From: Stutzerimonas xanthomarina DSM 18231
GTDB lineage: Bacteria; Pseudomonadota; Gammaproteobacteria; Pseudomonadales; Pseudomonadaceae
DNA: 64,000 nt
Assembly (NCBI RefSeq): GCF_900129835.1
Contig: NZ_FQXA01000001.1
Span: 124,001-188,000 of the forward strand
Direction: 5' to 3'
Positions 36,169-45,950 of the stretch are shown here, in pieces. The notes beneath the pieces are model-generated. The model worked only from the letters and a program-made list of their open reading frames with translations, made no database searches and was not told the DNA's origin. A program made the position numbers and the translations under genes. Positions within the stretch are counted from its first letter, which is position 1. Each line of letters starts with the position of its first letter.

Positions 36169-37368
36169 CTAAAACAGCGCCTCGACGAGTTCGGGAATAA
36201 GGTGCTCGCCGTGCTCACCCACTGAGGTTTGCTGGAACAGGTTGAAGTCGCCAAACGCCTGATGTACGACCCAACCGGCGAAATTGTTTGCCTCAGTCTG
36301 CACGCGGATCTTGTGCATGAAGTAGGCGCGTGAAGAGACATCCGGCAGTGCGGGGGTTCCGTTGTAGTTGAACTCGGAAACAACGCCGAATTCCCCGGCG
36401 ATGATCCGCCTGGGATTGATCCCGCTCGAATCAACCCAACGTTGCAACTCTGTCCAGTCCTCCCAGCGCGCTCCATCGTTCCACCACAGGTGATCGATGA
36501 TGCGCCCGTAACGGCTGATTTCTTCGACCTTGCGCTCGGGCGTCAGCGTTGTATCCGCTTCTATGCGCGCGCTGACGTCCGCCAGCATCTGCATCTTGCC
36601 GCCAGCGTAGCGGGTAATCGGCATTGGAACGTTGTACAGGTGCGGCTGGCTGCCGGTGCCCTGATGAGTGAACTCGCCCGGTGCGTAAGGATGGAAAGCG
36701 AACATGGTGTTGGCATCGTAGTGGCTCAGGTTGAAGTACCCGAGCGCGCCATGCCAGCCGGCTTCCGGTTGTAGAATGATGGTCAGGTTCGGTGCCTTGG
36801 AGCGGCAGGCCGAATACCAACCCGGCGCAACTGAGGTGTAATAGCTCGGTGCCAGCTGTTCGCCCGGAGGCTCGTTAAGCATCTCCAGCGCAACCTGCTC
36901 TTCCGAAAATGATCCGTGAAGGGCGCCGCACAGGGTACCGAGAGCCCTCTCAAAGCGCGCACCTGTCGTCGGCTCGTTAATCACTGCAATGCGCTGCTCC
37001 CAGGTAGAAGCCCAGGAAACCTGTACCCGGAAACCGGTTTCTGCCGCGCGACTGATATAGCCGGTCCAGCGCGAAAGGCTGGCCTCCATACTGACCGGCG
37101 GGGCCAGGAATTCTTCCAGCGAGATCCAGATCCTCAGCGTGTTGAACCCAGCCTGCTCCAGGGCGTCCAGCCGTGCCTGAGTCAGGCCATAGGCGGGCGC
37201 TTCCCAGTTGCTAATCGGCGGACTGACTCCGATTCCCTTGATAGGCCCGCTACGGGTAAATGCAGGTTCACTGGTGTCCGCAACGGCGACCGGTACGTTT
37301 ATGAGCAGCGAGACCAGGGCGTATGCATATTCTCGGAAAGCCAACATGGTTCGGTTTCTAAGGCGCAT
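36169..37368 (-). CDS. Secreted glycoside hydrolase family 5 (cellulase-like), short paralogue
   Basis: 399 residues with an N-terminal signal (core ALVSLLINVPVAVA, cleavage near residue 30). The GH5 (beta/alpha)8 barrel shows the acid/base in LEMLNEPPGE (Glu166), FHPY (His226, Tyr228) and the nucleophile in IIAGEFGVV (Glu326). It should cleave a beta-linked polysaccharide in the periplasm or outside. Being inside the exopolysaccharide cluster, it probably trims or releases the polymer, comparable in role to PslG or BcsZ. An alternative ATG at 37347 would remove seven residues. It is closely related to the divergent gene at 37800 but lacks the extra N-terminal domain of that protein. Confidence 0.9.
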   Translation of the reverse strand: MRLRNRTMLAFREYAYALVSLLINVPVAVADTSEPAFTRSGPIKGIGVSPPISNWEAPAYGLTQARLDALEQAGFNTLRIWISLEEFLAPPVSMEASLSRWTGYISRAAETGFRVQVSWASTWEQRIAVINEPTTGARFERALGTLCGALHGSFSEEQVALEMLNEPPGEQLAPSYYTSVAPGWYSACRSKAPNLTIILQPEAGWHGALGYFNLSHYDANTMFAFHPYAPGEFTHQGTGSQPHLYNVPMPITRYAGGKMQMLADVSARIEADTTLTPERKVEEISRYGRIIDHLWWNDGARWEDWTELQRWVDSSGINPRRIIAGEFGVVSEFNYNGTPALPDVSSRAYFMHKIRVQTEANNFAGWVVHQAFGDFNLFQQTSVGEHGEHLIPELVEALF

Positions 37369-37799
37369 TAATAAGAAGTTGGAAACCGTGCTGATGAAAC
37401 GAAACTCTGAACGTGCTGGCGCATCACCAATCGTCGGAAATTAAGTGATATTCAAGTGCCATCTTTCGATGACGTCCGAACACATGATTTTTATCTGAAA
37501 TCTCTAAACACACCGTTAGGCTTAATTCTTACGGAATATCAAAACAGTGGCGCATGGTCTAAAGCTGTTACCAGGCTGGTGGTCAAGGGAATTTGCGGAT
37601 ATTCCTAACAGACTTAAATGCAACTATTCTCAAGCCCGCAAACGACCAAAGCCAAACCCGCACAGGGTTTCTTCAGGAGAACCTTATTTCTAGTTATATC
37701 AACTGAACTAATTGCCGTTCCGATTCGCACACCCTGTTATCCACTCCCGCTACTTTTCCACGGCATACGCTTGGAAGTATTAGGTCGCTGAGAGCCATC
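37369..37799. other. Divergent promoter region between the two GH5 genes
   Basis: 431 bp, visibly richer in A+T than the flanking genes. It must contain start signals for both hydrolases. No clear sigma-70 or sigma-54 element, operator palindrome or small gene could be fixed by eye. Confidence 0.5.
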
Positions 37800-39392
37800 A
37801 TGCTTAACACTCTTTCCAACCAGACGCGTCGGGCGCTGCTGCTGTCCGTTGCGTCAGCTGTCCTGTGCTGCACCCCCCTGGCACTTACTCAGGCTCACGC
37901 AGCCACTTCGGTTTCGACGGAAACCGCGTATGTTTCAAAGATCAACTCTTTCACCAGCAAAGATTTCTTGCGGGGTATCTGGCGCCAATATGCGGGGCTT
38001 TCGGTTCCTGCCACTCAGGCGAGCATCGACGCATTCAAACCCGGCGTGCATCTGCGCTTCGCCGATGGGCAGTTGCGCGAGATCAGTAAAGTGTTCCGGG
38101 TCGGTAGCAACCTCAGCATTTACGTCAAGGGCGGGCTTCTGGACGGCAACAAGGTCGGCTCCCCAAACACGGTAAGCACAGTGCCAGCGCCGCGCAGCGG
38201 GTCCGCCCCCCCTGCTACAGCAGATACTTCGACGACGATCACCCAAGCCAACCCCGCGTTCATGGCCCGAGGCGACATCAAGGGCATCGACATCACACCG
38301 CCAGTGAATGACTGGGAAGCGCCCGCCTACGGCATGACCCAGACGCGCCTGACCGCACTATCGGCGGCCGGCTTCAACACCTTGCGGGTCTGGATTTCGC
38401 TGGAAGAATTTTTGGCCCCGCCGGTCAGCATGGAGGCCACTCTGTCGCGCTGGATCGGCTATATCGATCGGGCCGCACAAACCGGCTTCCGCGTTCAGGT
38501 TGCCTGGGCCTCGACTTGGGAAGAACGCATCGCCGTGGTCAATGATCCTGCCAGCCGAGTGCGCTTTCATGACGCTCTCAATACGCTGTGCTCAGCCATG
38601 GGCAGCTATTTCCCGAAGCAGCAGGTGGCGCTTGAAATGCTCAACGAACCACCGGGAGAGCATCTCACGCCGGGCTACTACCGCTCGGCTGCACCGGGCT
38701 GGCACTCCGCATGCCGCTCCAAAGCTCCGGACATGACCATCATTCTGCAGCCGGAGGCCGGCTGGCATGGCGCACTGAATCGCTTCAACCTGAGCGACTT
38801 CGACGCCAACACCATGTTCTCCTTTCACCCCTACGCACCGGGCGAGTTCACTCACCAGGGCATTGGCAGCCAACCTCATCTGTATAACGTCCCGATGCCA
38901 ATCACCCGTTATGTCGGCGGCCAGACGCAGATGGTCGCAGACGTCAGCGCCCGCGTGAATGCGGATCCGCACTTGAGTTCAGAACGGAAAAAATCGGAGA
39001 TCGCTCGTTACAGCCGACTGATCAATGACCTGTGGTATGACAATGGTTCGCGCTGGGAGGACTGGTCCGAGCTACAACGTTGGGTGGTTTCGAGCGGTAC
39101 CAACCCCAAACGGATCATCGCCGGTGAATTTGGCGTCGTCTCCGAGTTCAACTACAACGGAACCCCTGCACTGAAAGACGTAGCCTCACGCGCGCACTTC
39201 ATGCGCAAGATCCGCGAGCAAACCCAGGCGAACCAGTTCGCTGGTTGGGTCGTGCATCAGGCCTTCGGTGACTTCAACCTATTTCAGCAGAACTCAGTAG
39301 GCGAACACGGCGACCGCCTTATCCCTGAACTGACAGAGGCGCTATTTGGTAGCCAGCCTCTACAATTAGGCCCGCCAGTAACTGGTCACTAA
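37800..39392 (+). CDS. Secreted glycoside hydrolase family 5 with extra N-terminal domain
   Basis: 530 residues. The signal peptide ends near residue 35 (TQAHA). A separate domain of about 75 residues (about 48-122; FLRGIWRQYAGLSVPATQ, HLRFADGQLREISKVF and LDGNKVG) follows; its family was not recognised and it may bind carbohydrate. A Pro/Thr/Ser linker (about 125-150) leads to a GH5 barrel with acid/base Glu283 in LNEPPGE, FHPY, and the nucleophile near Glu443 in IIAGEFGVVSE. The barrel is largely identical to that at 36169-37368, so one arose from the other by duplication with inversion. It is the only gene of the locus on the plus strand. Confidence 0.9.
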   Translation: MLNTLSNQTRRALLLSVASAVLCCTPLALTQAHAATSVSTETAYVSKINSFTSKDFLRGIWRQYAGLSVPATQASIDAFKPGVHLRFADGQLREISKVFRVGSNLSIYVKGGLLDGNKVGSPNTVSTVPAPRSGSAPPATADTSTTITQANPAFMARGDIKGIDITPPVNDWEAPAYGMTQTRLTALSAAGFNTLRVWISLEEFLAPPVSMEATLSRWIGYIDRAAQTGFRVQVAWASTWEERIAVVNDPASRVRFHDALNTLCSAMGSYFPKQQVALEMLNEPPGEHLTPGYYRSAAPGWHSACRSKAPDMTIILQPEAGWHGALNRFNLSDFDANTMFSFHPYAPGEFTHQGIGSQPHLYNVPMPITRYVGGQTQMVADVSARVNADPHLSSERKKSEIARYSRLINDLWYDNGSRWEDWSELQRWVVSSGTNPKRIIAGEFGVVSEFNYNGTPALKDVASRAHFMRKIREQTQANQFAGWVVHQAFGDFNLFQQNSVGEHGDRLIPELTEALFGSQPLQLGPPVTGH

Positions 39393-39434
39393 CAGACGCG
39401 GCGCTGGGGCAACTGCAAATCCACTCCTGCATTA

Positions 39435-40490
39435 TTAGCCAGCCTCAACAGCAACCGCAGCCTCGACGGAACAGGCATAGCCGTTGGGGTTGGCGGACTG
39501 CCAGCGCCAAGCATCACGCATCATCTGATCAAGACCACGCTTGGCTTTCCAGCCAAGCTCCAGAGCCGAGAGCGACGGGTCGGCCCAGCACTCGGCTACA
39601 TCACCGGGCCGTCGAGCGACCACTCGGTATGGTATGGCGCGCTGGCTAGCACGCTCAAAGGCTGCGATGACTTCCAGAACGCTCTGGCCGACGCCAGTGC
39701 CTAAATTCCAGACTGAGACCCCGCGGCGATCGCGCAGGGCATCCAACGTTTTGACGTGGCCTTCGGCCAGATCCATGACATGGATGTAGTCCCGTACGCC
39801 GGTGCCGTCTCGGGTCGGGTAGTTGTCGCCAAAGACTGAAAGCTCCGCCAGCCGACCGACTGCCACTTGGCTGAGGTAGGGCAGCAGATTGCTGGGTACG
39901 CCATTGGGGTCATCACCGATCAAGCCGCTTTCATGGGCACCAATCGGGTTGAAATAGCGCAACAGGGCGATGCTCCAGCGCGGGTCGCATGCAGCCAGGT
40001 CACGCAGCATTTCTTCAACGATCAGCTTGGACCGCCCATAAGGGTTGGTAGGCCAGTTGGTAGGGGTAGTTTCGCGTAGCGGCATCTGGCTGGCGTCGCC
40101 ATAAACCGTAGCGGAAGAACTGAACACCAGGCGATAAACCCCCGCCCGAGCCATGGCTTGATAAAGCTCGCCACTGCCACCGACATTGGCCGCGTAATAT
40201 TCAAGCGGCTTGCGTACGCTTTCGCCAACAGCCTTGAGGCCGGCAAAGTGCAGCACTGCAGTAATCGGGTAACAGGCGAAAAGGCTATCCAGCAGGGCAG
40301 CGTTACGGATATCGCCGTGCACGAATATGGGCGTCCGGCCGCAAAGCGTGGCGATCCGGTGCAGCGACTCGGCCGAGCTGTTGCACAGGCTGTCCAACAC
40401 TACTACTTCATAGCCGGCAAGCATGAGCACCAGAGTGGTATGAGAGCCGATATAGCCGGCTCCTCCTGTTACGAGTATGGTCTCTCTCAT
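39435..40490 (-). CDS. galE: UDP-glucose 4-epimerase
   Basis: 351 residues, an extended short-chain dehydrogenase. The NAD-binding motif [11 protein letters not shown] is at the N-terminus, followed by SSSATVYG and the catalytic NPYGRSK (YxxxK). The later motifs [18 protein letters not shown] and [13 protein letters not shown] match GalE. It interconverts UDP-glucose and UDP-galactose (possibly the N-acetyl forms) and supplies precursors for the exopolysaccharide. ATG 40490 follows AAGGA at six bases. The C-terminus carries a slightly unusual Ala/Val-rich tail ([12 protein letters not shown]). It is convergent with the GH5 gene, with 42 bp between them. Confidence 0.95.
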   Translation of the reverse strand: MRETILVTGGAGYIGSHTTLVLMLAGYEVVVLDSLCNSSAESLHRIATLCGRTPIFVHGDIRNAALLDSLFACYPITAVLHFAGLKAVGESVRKPLEYYAANVGGSGELYQAMARAGVYRLVFSSSATVYGDASQMPLRETTPTNWPTNPYGRSKLIVEEMLRDLAACDPRWSIALLRYFNPIGAHESGLIGDDPNGVPSNLLPYLSQVAVGRLAELSVFGDNYPTRDGTGVRDYIHVMDLAEGHVKTLDALRDRRGVSVWNLGTGVGQSVLEVIAAFERASQRAIPYRVVARRPGDVAECWADPSLSALELGWKAKRGLDQMMRDAWRWQSANPNGYACSVEAAVAVEAG

Positions 40491-40610
40491 CGTTAGTCCT
40501 TTTCCCAGCTGTGTCGCCGGCTCGGCGACCTGAGTGAAACGCAAAAGCTATGACCGCCTCGGCTGACAACCACGTTCGCCCCGGGGCGCTGGCAATACGG
40601 GTCGGTGAGG

Positions 40611-41510
40611 TCAATGCCGTCGGACACGCGAGAAATGCACAACCCACAGCATGTTTCCCAAGGCAAACTTCCACTCCCGGGCCTTGTGCTCTAGGTCAAC
40701 CGCCCCTGATGCCGGTGCCGGCGTCGGCGCAATCGACGCGGCAGGAAGAAGCCCCAGCAGTTGGCGACCTGCATAGACGATGAACAGCGAGTTGGTGACG
40801 AAATAGCGCTTCCATAAACGCCTCGGCTCACTGCACAGACGGTGAAACCATTCCAGGCCGCCGCGTTGCATCCACATGGGTGCTCGCCTGATGGTTCCGG
40901 CGTGGTAATCAAAAGCAGCCCCCACACCGATCATCGCGGCCTGAATCCGACCCTGGTGCGCCGCCATCCACAACTCCTGCTTGGGGCAGCCCAAACCGAC
41001 CCAGACAGTGCCGGCACCCGATGCATTAATGAGGGTCACGATTGCATCGTCTTCTTCCTGGCTAAGCGGTCGATATGGTGGCGAGTAGGCGCCAGCAATA
41101 CGCAGCGACGGGAAGTTCTGCAGCAACACGCGCTGCAGCGCGTCAAGCGTCTCCTGCCGGCCGCCGAACAGAAAGAGCGACTCATCGCGATGGGCCGCTT
41201 CCGCACAGTACCGCCACATCAGGTCCGGGCCGTTAATTCGTTCCTGCCGAACCATGCCCAGCCGGCGCAACATCCAGGCCAGCGGCGCACCGTCGGGCGT
41301 CGCCATATCCGCCTCGTGAATGACCTTGGCGAACGCCGCGTCGCCGCGTGCGGTCACTAATGAATGCACATTGCAAATGCACACGTATCGGCTTTCACGT
41401 CGACTTGACCATTGCGCCAGAAGAGACAATGCCGTATGCCAGCTCAGTGCGTTTATCGGAAGGCCGATCACCGAACATACGGATCCGTCGGGCGACTGTT
41501 GTTTTCCCAT
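40611..41510 (-). CDS. WecG/TagA/CpsF-family glycosyltransferase
   Basis: 299 residues of the GT26 family. Signatures are ADMATPDGAPLAWMLRRLG with the catalytic Asp, RINGPDLMWRYC, LFLFGGRQETLDALQ and VGLGCPKQELWMAAHQ. The C-terminal membrane-associating part has RRAPMWMQRGGLEWFHRLCSEPRRLWKRY. These enzymes add the second sugar to an undecaprenyl-PP-linked monosaccharide at the inner membrane. The start at 41510 follows AGAGGGA; a TTG 69 bp upstream is not favoured. A 281-bp gap separates it from the flippase gene. No family feature was seen in that gap. Confidence 0.92.
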   Translation of the reverse strand: MGKQQSPDGSVCSVIGLPINALSWHTALSLLAQWSSRRESRYVCICNVHSLVTARGDAAFAKVIHEADMATPDGAPLAWMLRRLGMVRQERINGPDLMWRYCAEAAHRDESLFLFGGRQETLDALQRVLLQNFPSLRIAGAYSPPYRPLSQEEDDAIVTLINASGAGTVWVGLGCPKQELWMAAHQGRIQAAMIGVGAAFDYHAGTIRRAPMWMQRGGLEWFHRLCSEPRRLWKRYFVTNSLFIVYAGRQLLGLLPAASIAPTPAPASGAVDLEHKAREWKFALGNMLWVVHFSRVRRH

Positions 41511-41791
41511 GAAGGTATCCCTCTGCGTTGTAGATGCACATGGCAAGCGTCCAGGCAGGTACCAGCCGGTCGGACACAACTAGAGTCACGCCAGGAAGCG
41601 TCTGCGTTGGAAATCGATCAGCCCTGTCCGGGCGAGGTGCTGGCGGTAGCGACAAAGCGGGGGCGTGCAGACACACGCACGCCTGGCTAACCGACGATGA
41701 ACTCAATCAGTCGTCGCTACAGTCAGTTGTCGAGCAGGTTTCCGCGCAATGGAAGAAGGGAGTTACAGGCGAGCGTGGGTAGTACTCGCTA

Positions 41792-43054
41792 TCAGTGCTC
41801 CAGGGCCGGACGTGCGCTGCGACAAGCCAGCCCCAGAGAAGTTGTCAGTACGATTATCATCACCACCTGATTGACCAGGATGCCAAACATCACGCCAGCC
41901 ACTCCGAAGTCTGTTACCAGCGTTCGAGCGGCAAGCAGGGCGAAGACGGTACCCAGCACATAGGCGAAGAAGATTGCCCGCGTTTGCTCCAGCGTCCGCA
42001 GCCCTGCGCGCAGCGGCAAAGCAAGCGCCACCAGCAGGTAGATCGGGACGTACCAGCCCAGCGCCTCGACGCTGATCGGATCGGCGGCACCATAGGCGAG
42101 GTTCAGCAAGGGCCTGGAAAATTGGGCCGCCAGCGCCGCGACAAGCCCCGTACTGGCCAGCAGCACCAGGCTGATCCTCACCAGATAGCCACGCAGTGCA
42201 GGGATGCCGTCGTGATGAAAGCGTTGACTGGCCTCGCCCGGCACCACGTTTTCCAGCCCGAGGAAGAAGATATGAGTCAACGCCAACAAGTTCTGCGCGC
42301 CCCGGATCGCTCCGACCGCAGCCGGGCCCAGCACGACGCCAGCGATGATTAGGAAATAGTTGTCGGACAGCCACTGCAACAGTGTTGAGCCCAGCAACCA
42401 CCGCGACGAACGCCAATGTCTAACGGCCACGTCGCGGGTATTCAGCGCCTGCCCTTCAGCTCGAGGCAGCCAGCGTCCGCCCACCAGGATCGACACCAGC
42501 ATGGCCGCGACGATACTCAATAGGGCCGCCTGGAATGACGGATACACTACCACCACCATGACCATTAACGGCAGTTGTGCGCCGTAGGCAATCAGGTCGA
42601 CATAGAACGCCCGCTGCGATGCAAGCCGCGAGAAAAGATTGCGCCGCAGAAAATCCTGTAGTTGCAGGAAGACCATGCAGCTGACCAAAGGCAGAGTGGC
42701 ACCATCAGCAAGCCACTGCGGCCGATAAACGGTCGGAATCAATGACAGCGCCCCGACCAGTAAGGCGGCAAGTGCTATCAGCAGCGTTTGCAGTCTGAGA
42801 GTCGCGGCGTAGTAGCCGCTGCGCCTGGCGCCACTCAACTTTGGCGCGATGGACATCATCGGCGAAACAATCAGTGCGTTCTGCACGCCCATGACGAACT
42901 GCACCGCCATCCAAGCGAGCACAAACAACCCGTATTGCTCGAAACCGAGGTAGCGCACCAGCAGCACACCCATGAGGAAATTGGTGCCGCTGACCAGCGC
43001 TTGGTCGAGCAGCGCCCAATTCCATTGCGCGCCTCGTGCAAACAATTTCTTCAT
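41792..43054 (-). CDS. Polysaccharide flippase (Wzx/MVF-type)
   Basis: 420 residues with about 12 helices, beginning with a Lys/Arg-rich KKLFARGAQWNWALLDQALVSGTNFLMGVLLVRYLG, cut here by eye as the first helix of polysaccharide-synthesis flippases. It is expected to move undecaprenyl-linked repeat units across the inner membrane. ATG 43054 has GGAGG four bases upstream, in contrast to an earlier in-frame start. The gene sits 45 bp after the tyrosine kinase gene in the same direction. Confidence 0.88.
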   Translation of the reverse strand: MKKLFARGAQWNWALLDQALVSGTNFLMGVLLVRYLGFEQYGLFVLAWMAVQFVMGVQNALIVSPMMSIAPKLSGARRSGYYAATLRLQTLLIALAALLVGALSLIPTVYRPQWLADGATLPLVSCMVFLQLQDFLRRNLFSRLASQRAFYVDLIAYGAQLPLMVMVVVVYPSFQAALLSIVAAMLVSILVGGRWLPRAEGQALNTRDVAVRHWRSSRWLLGSTLLQWLSDNYFLIIAGVVLGPAAVGAIRGAQNLLALTHIFFLGLENVVPGEASQRFHHDGIPALRGYLVRISLVLLASTGLVAALAAQFSRPLLNLAYGAADPISVEALGWYVPIYLLVALALPLRAGLRTLEQTRAIFFAYVLGTVFALLAARTLVTDFGVAGVMFGILVNQVVMIIVLTTSLGLACRSARPALEH

Positions 43055-43099
43055 TAGACCTCCATGACTCACCAGCGTAGCGACGGGCAACCGGCGCGA

Positions 43100-45274
43100 T
43101 CAGGAGTGCACTGTGCGGTAGTCCAGCCGGTAGCAGCTCTTGCTGTACCCATACCGCGTGGACGTCCGCTCTTCCACTGAGTTGAAGATCGCTCCATGCA
43201 ACTCCGTATTGTTCTGCTCGAAGCGGCGCAAGACGAGTTCAACTTCGCGTGCAGCAGTAAAATCGAAGCGCAACACCATCAAATTGATTCCAGTGTGCTG
43301 ACCGATGATCAACGCATCGGATACAGCTAGCAGGGGTGGCGTGTCGATTACAACCAGATCGAAAAGCTCGCCGACGCGCTGTAAAACGTTCTCCAAGACC
43401 GGCTCGAGCAACAGTTCAGCAGGCCACAGCGGGGGCTTGCCACGCGGCAGGAAAGAAAGATTCTCGACTGCGGTTGGGCGGATCGCCGCCGTCACGCTGC
43501 TCTGGTTTTGCAGCACTTCAGCGAAGCCATTTTCCTCGCTTAGCGCTAACGCTTCGTGCAGGTGCCCACGCCGCATGTCTGCATCGATGAGTAACACCCG
43601 CTGCCCGGCACGGGCGGCCAGGACAGCAAAGTTTAACGAGATAAAACTTTTTCCCACGGCCGGACTTGGACCGCTGAGCATGATCAGGTTGTTGCGGCGG
43701 TTCGGCAGGGACAAACGCAGGCAGGTACGCAGGCTGCGTAGGGCCTCCGTGCATGGATCATTTGCGCCCATCAACACCGCCGGTTGTTTCGCCGGCGCAC
43801 CGTCGCCCAAAACACCTTCAAGCTGCTTTGCCGAAAACATCGGCACTGCCGCAAGGACCGGCAACCCCAGCCGCTCGATCTCATCGATGCTCTCAATGCT
43901 CGGGTAGAGCTTGCGGCGAATAAAGACAATCGCTAACGCCAGACCGAAACCGACAACCAGACCGCCCAACACGACCAGCTTGCGATTTGGCCAGGCCGGG
44001 CTGATGGTATCCGCTACAGGTTGGTCAAGCACATGGACGTTACCGGCGATCCCGTTGCGCATCACTTCCAGCTCCTGGGCGCGGTTCAACATCAACAGAT
44101 AGATCTCATTGTTAACCTTAACGTCGCGGCTCAAACGCACCAGCTCCTGCTGGGTTTCGGGAAGGGTGCCAATTTTCCTGGACAATGACTGCTGCTCGAG
44201 CGTCAGGCTCTCGATCTGGTTGACCAGCGTCTGATAAGCCGGATGTTCGCTGGTAAAGCGACTCGCTAGCTCCGTCTGCTGCAGCCGCAGGACCGAGATT
44301 TTCGAATCGAGCGCGACCAGCTGATTCAGATTGCCCTCGATCTCAAGACTGATGTCGACAGAACCCGCCTGTGTTTGGAAGCGGTTCAGAGCCAGTTCCG
44401 ATTGTTCGAGCTTTGCCCGCATGGCGGGCAACTCTGTGGTGAGGAATTCCAATCCGCTGCTGGCATCAGCCGCAGCGCGCTCAATGTTCTGCGCCACGTA
44501 GGCTTTCATCACTTCGGCAAGAATGTTGACCGCTCGCTCTGGATCGGCATCCGTGATCGAGAGGACAAAGATGCCTGAGCCCTCCTCCACTTCGTCAATC
44601 TGCAGTTGGTTTTGCAGTCGCAGCAACGCTGCCAGGCGCGGCTCCTTCGTCAATACGAATTCGCTGCCTGGCTCGGCGTCGAGCCGACTGATTTTTAACT
44701 GCACGTCATCGTCGGAACTTTGTGCCCCATGCGGGGCGATGCCGGACAGCAGCTCGCGCCCCCTCGGATCTAACAACTGAAATGCGTCATCCTGACCGAC
44801 CAGCAGCCTGAGCGGCTTATCGCGCAACACCTTGGGTACATCCAGTAACTCGATACGCGGCAGCTCATCTCGGTTTGCATCGAATATGAAATGGCGTGAA
44901 AGAAACTCACCGATGATTGGGATTGCCTTCGGCCGAACCGAGATATCCAGCTGCAAGGCGTCCACTGCCGCTCCGAGTACGGCTGCAGATTTCATCACAT
45001 GCGTCTGAGCAATGGCGGGCGGGACATTAAGTGCCACACTTTCGTGACGCTCGGAGAAGCTCGCAGCGCCGGGGCTCTTCGGCTCGACCTCAAGCATCGA
45101 TACCGCTTCAAACAAAGGTCTCGCAGACAGCGCATAGGCTAGCGCCAGGGCTCCAAAAAGGCCTGTAATGAGCGCTATGAACCGCCAGTTATCTATAACG
45201 ATGGCGAGTATCTGAACCGGGTTGATTTCCTGTCCATCTTCTTCACTCCTGTTTGAAGAGTTTTCCGTACGCAT
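43100..45274 (-). CDS. Wzc-type polysaccharide co-polymerase and tyrosine autokinase
   Basis: 724 residues. A Wzz domain has a first helix near 31-50, an extended coiled-coil periplasmic part (about 60-430) and a second helix near 430-450. The cytoplasmic BY-kinase follows: Walker A' SGPSPAVGKSFISLNFA near residue 535, the second motif VLLIDADMRRG, and Walker B LVVIDTPPLL. The C-terminus ends in a tyrosine cluster (TRYGYSKSCYRLDYRTV), the expected autophosphorylation tail. It controls chain length and export of the polymer. ATG 45274 follows AAGGAA at six bases. It is the first gene of the cluster and is preceded by the long AT-rich leader. Confidence 0.93.
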   Translation of the reverse strand: MRTENSSNRSEEDGQEINPVQILAIVIDNWRFIALITGLFGALALAYALSARPLFEAVSMLEVEPKSPGAASFSERHESVALNVPPAIAQTHVMKSAAVLGAAVDALQLDISVRPKAIPIIGEFLSRHFIFDANRDELPRIELLDVPKVLRDKPLRLLVGQDDAFQLLDPRGRELLSGIAPHGAQSSDDDVQLKISRLDAEPGSEFVLTKEPRLAALLRLQNQLQIDEVEEGSGIFVLSITDADPERAVNILAEVMKAYVAQNIERAAADASSGLEFLTTELPAMRAKLEQSELALNRFQTQAGSVDISLEIEGNLNQLVALDSKISVLRLQQTELASRFTSEHPAYQTLVNQIESLTLEQQSLSRKIGTLPETQQELVRLSRDVKVNNEIYLLMLNRAQELEVMRNGIAGNVHVLDQPVADTISPAWPNRKLVVLGGLVVGFGLALAIVFIRRKLYPSIESIDEIERLGLPVLAAVPMFSAKQLEGVLGDGAPAKQPAVLMGANDPCTEALRSLRTCLRLSLPNRRNNLIMLSGPSPAVGKSFISLNFAVLAARAGQRVLLIDADMRRGHLHEALALSEENGFAEVLQNQSSVTAAIRPTAVENLSFLPRGKPPLWPAELLLEPVLENVLQRVGELFDLVVIDTPPLLAVSDALIIGQHTGINLMVLRFDFTAAREVELVLRRFEQNNTELHGAIFNSVEERTSTRYGYSKSCYRLDYRTVHS

Positions 45275-45727
45275 AGAAGGTTCCTTTTTCAACCCAGCCA
45301 CTAACGTTCATTTGCCCTTTTCCAGGCAAGGCTACCGCCAGACCGCGACCTAGTTACGGCGCGGACAGTTAAAAACAAACGAAACGCTTATTGCGATATC
45401 AAAGAAATTATCTTCGCCGGCTATCGATATGCGAAAACAACGCTCCGACATTACTTGTCAGAATCGAGCCAGCTCGACATACAACCCGCTATGAAAATCC
45501 GGACGCTAGAGGAAAGAATTTGGGATACCTGCCTATTCAGGGTCAATAGGCTAATTGCATAGCTACCGCAGGGCCCGTCTAAACACGACCGACTCAATAG
45601 GGAAACGTCACATTTTATTCGCGCCGCACTTCATTAAAGAGGCGCCAACCTCAGCCTAACTCAAACAATATCATGCAGGTGCAATGCCAACTCCAGAACC
45701 TTATAAATCCTGCCTTGCAGAGCCACT

Positions 45728-45743
45728 GCCATTGGCCAATGGC
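45728..45743. promoter_or_regulatory. 16-bp perfect palindrome, possible operator
   Basis: GCCATTGGCCAATGGC is identical to its reverse complement. It lies 454 bp before the Wzc-type kinase start, in a region without genes. Operator function is only inferred. Confidence 0.45.
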
Positions 45744-45908
45744 GGCCAGGAAGGTGCATCTTTCAATAATAATGTTTCAATTTTGTGCACGCTTTTTCAG
45801 CCCGCGGAAGAATAACAACAGAGGAAAACCAAACAATCAATCTTTAGAGCGAGTATTCATGCACTGATTAATACTACCGCAAAGAACCATGATTAATTCG
45901 AATAGACT

Positions 45909-45950
45909 CACGAAACTAATATTATTAGTGAACTAGAGAAATTTTTCGTG
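45909..45950. promoter_or_regulatory. Nested inverted repeats
   Basis: An inner palindrome ACTAATA-T-TATTAGT (45915-45929) and an outer pair CACGAAA (45909-45915) with TTTCGTG (45944-45950). It may be an operator or a cruciform-forming element; no binding protein is known. Confidence 0.45.

Noticed and set aside
37369-37799. Sigma-54 promoter between the GH5 genes
   Set aside because: Candidate GG/GC pairs did not have the correct 10-bp spacing.
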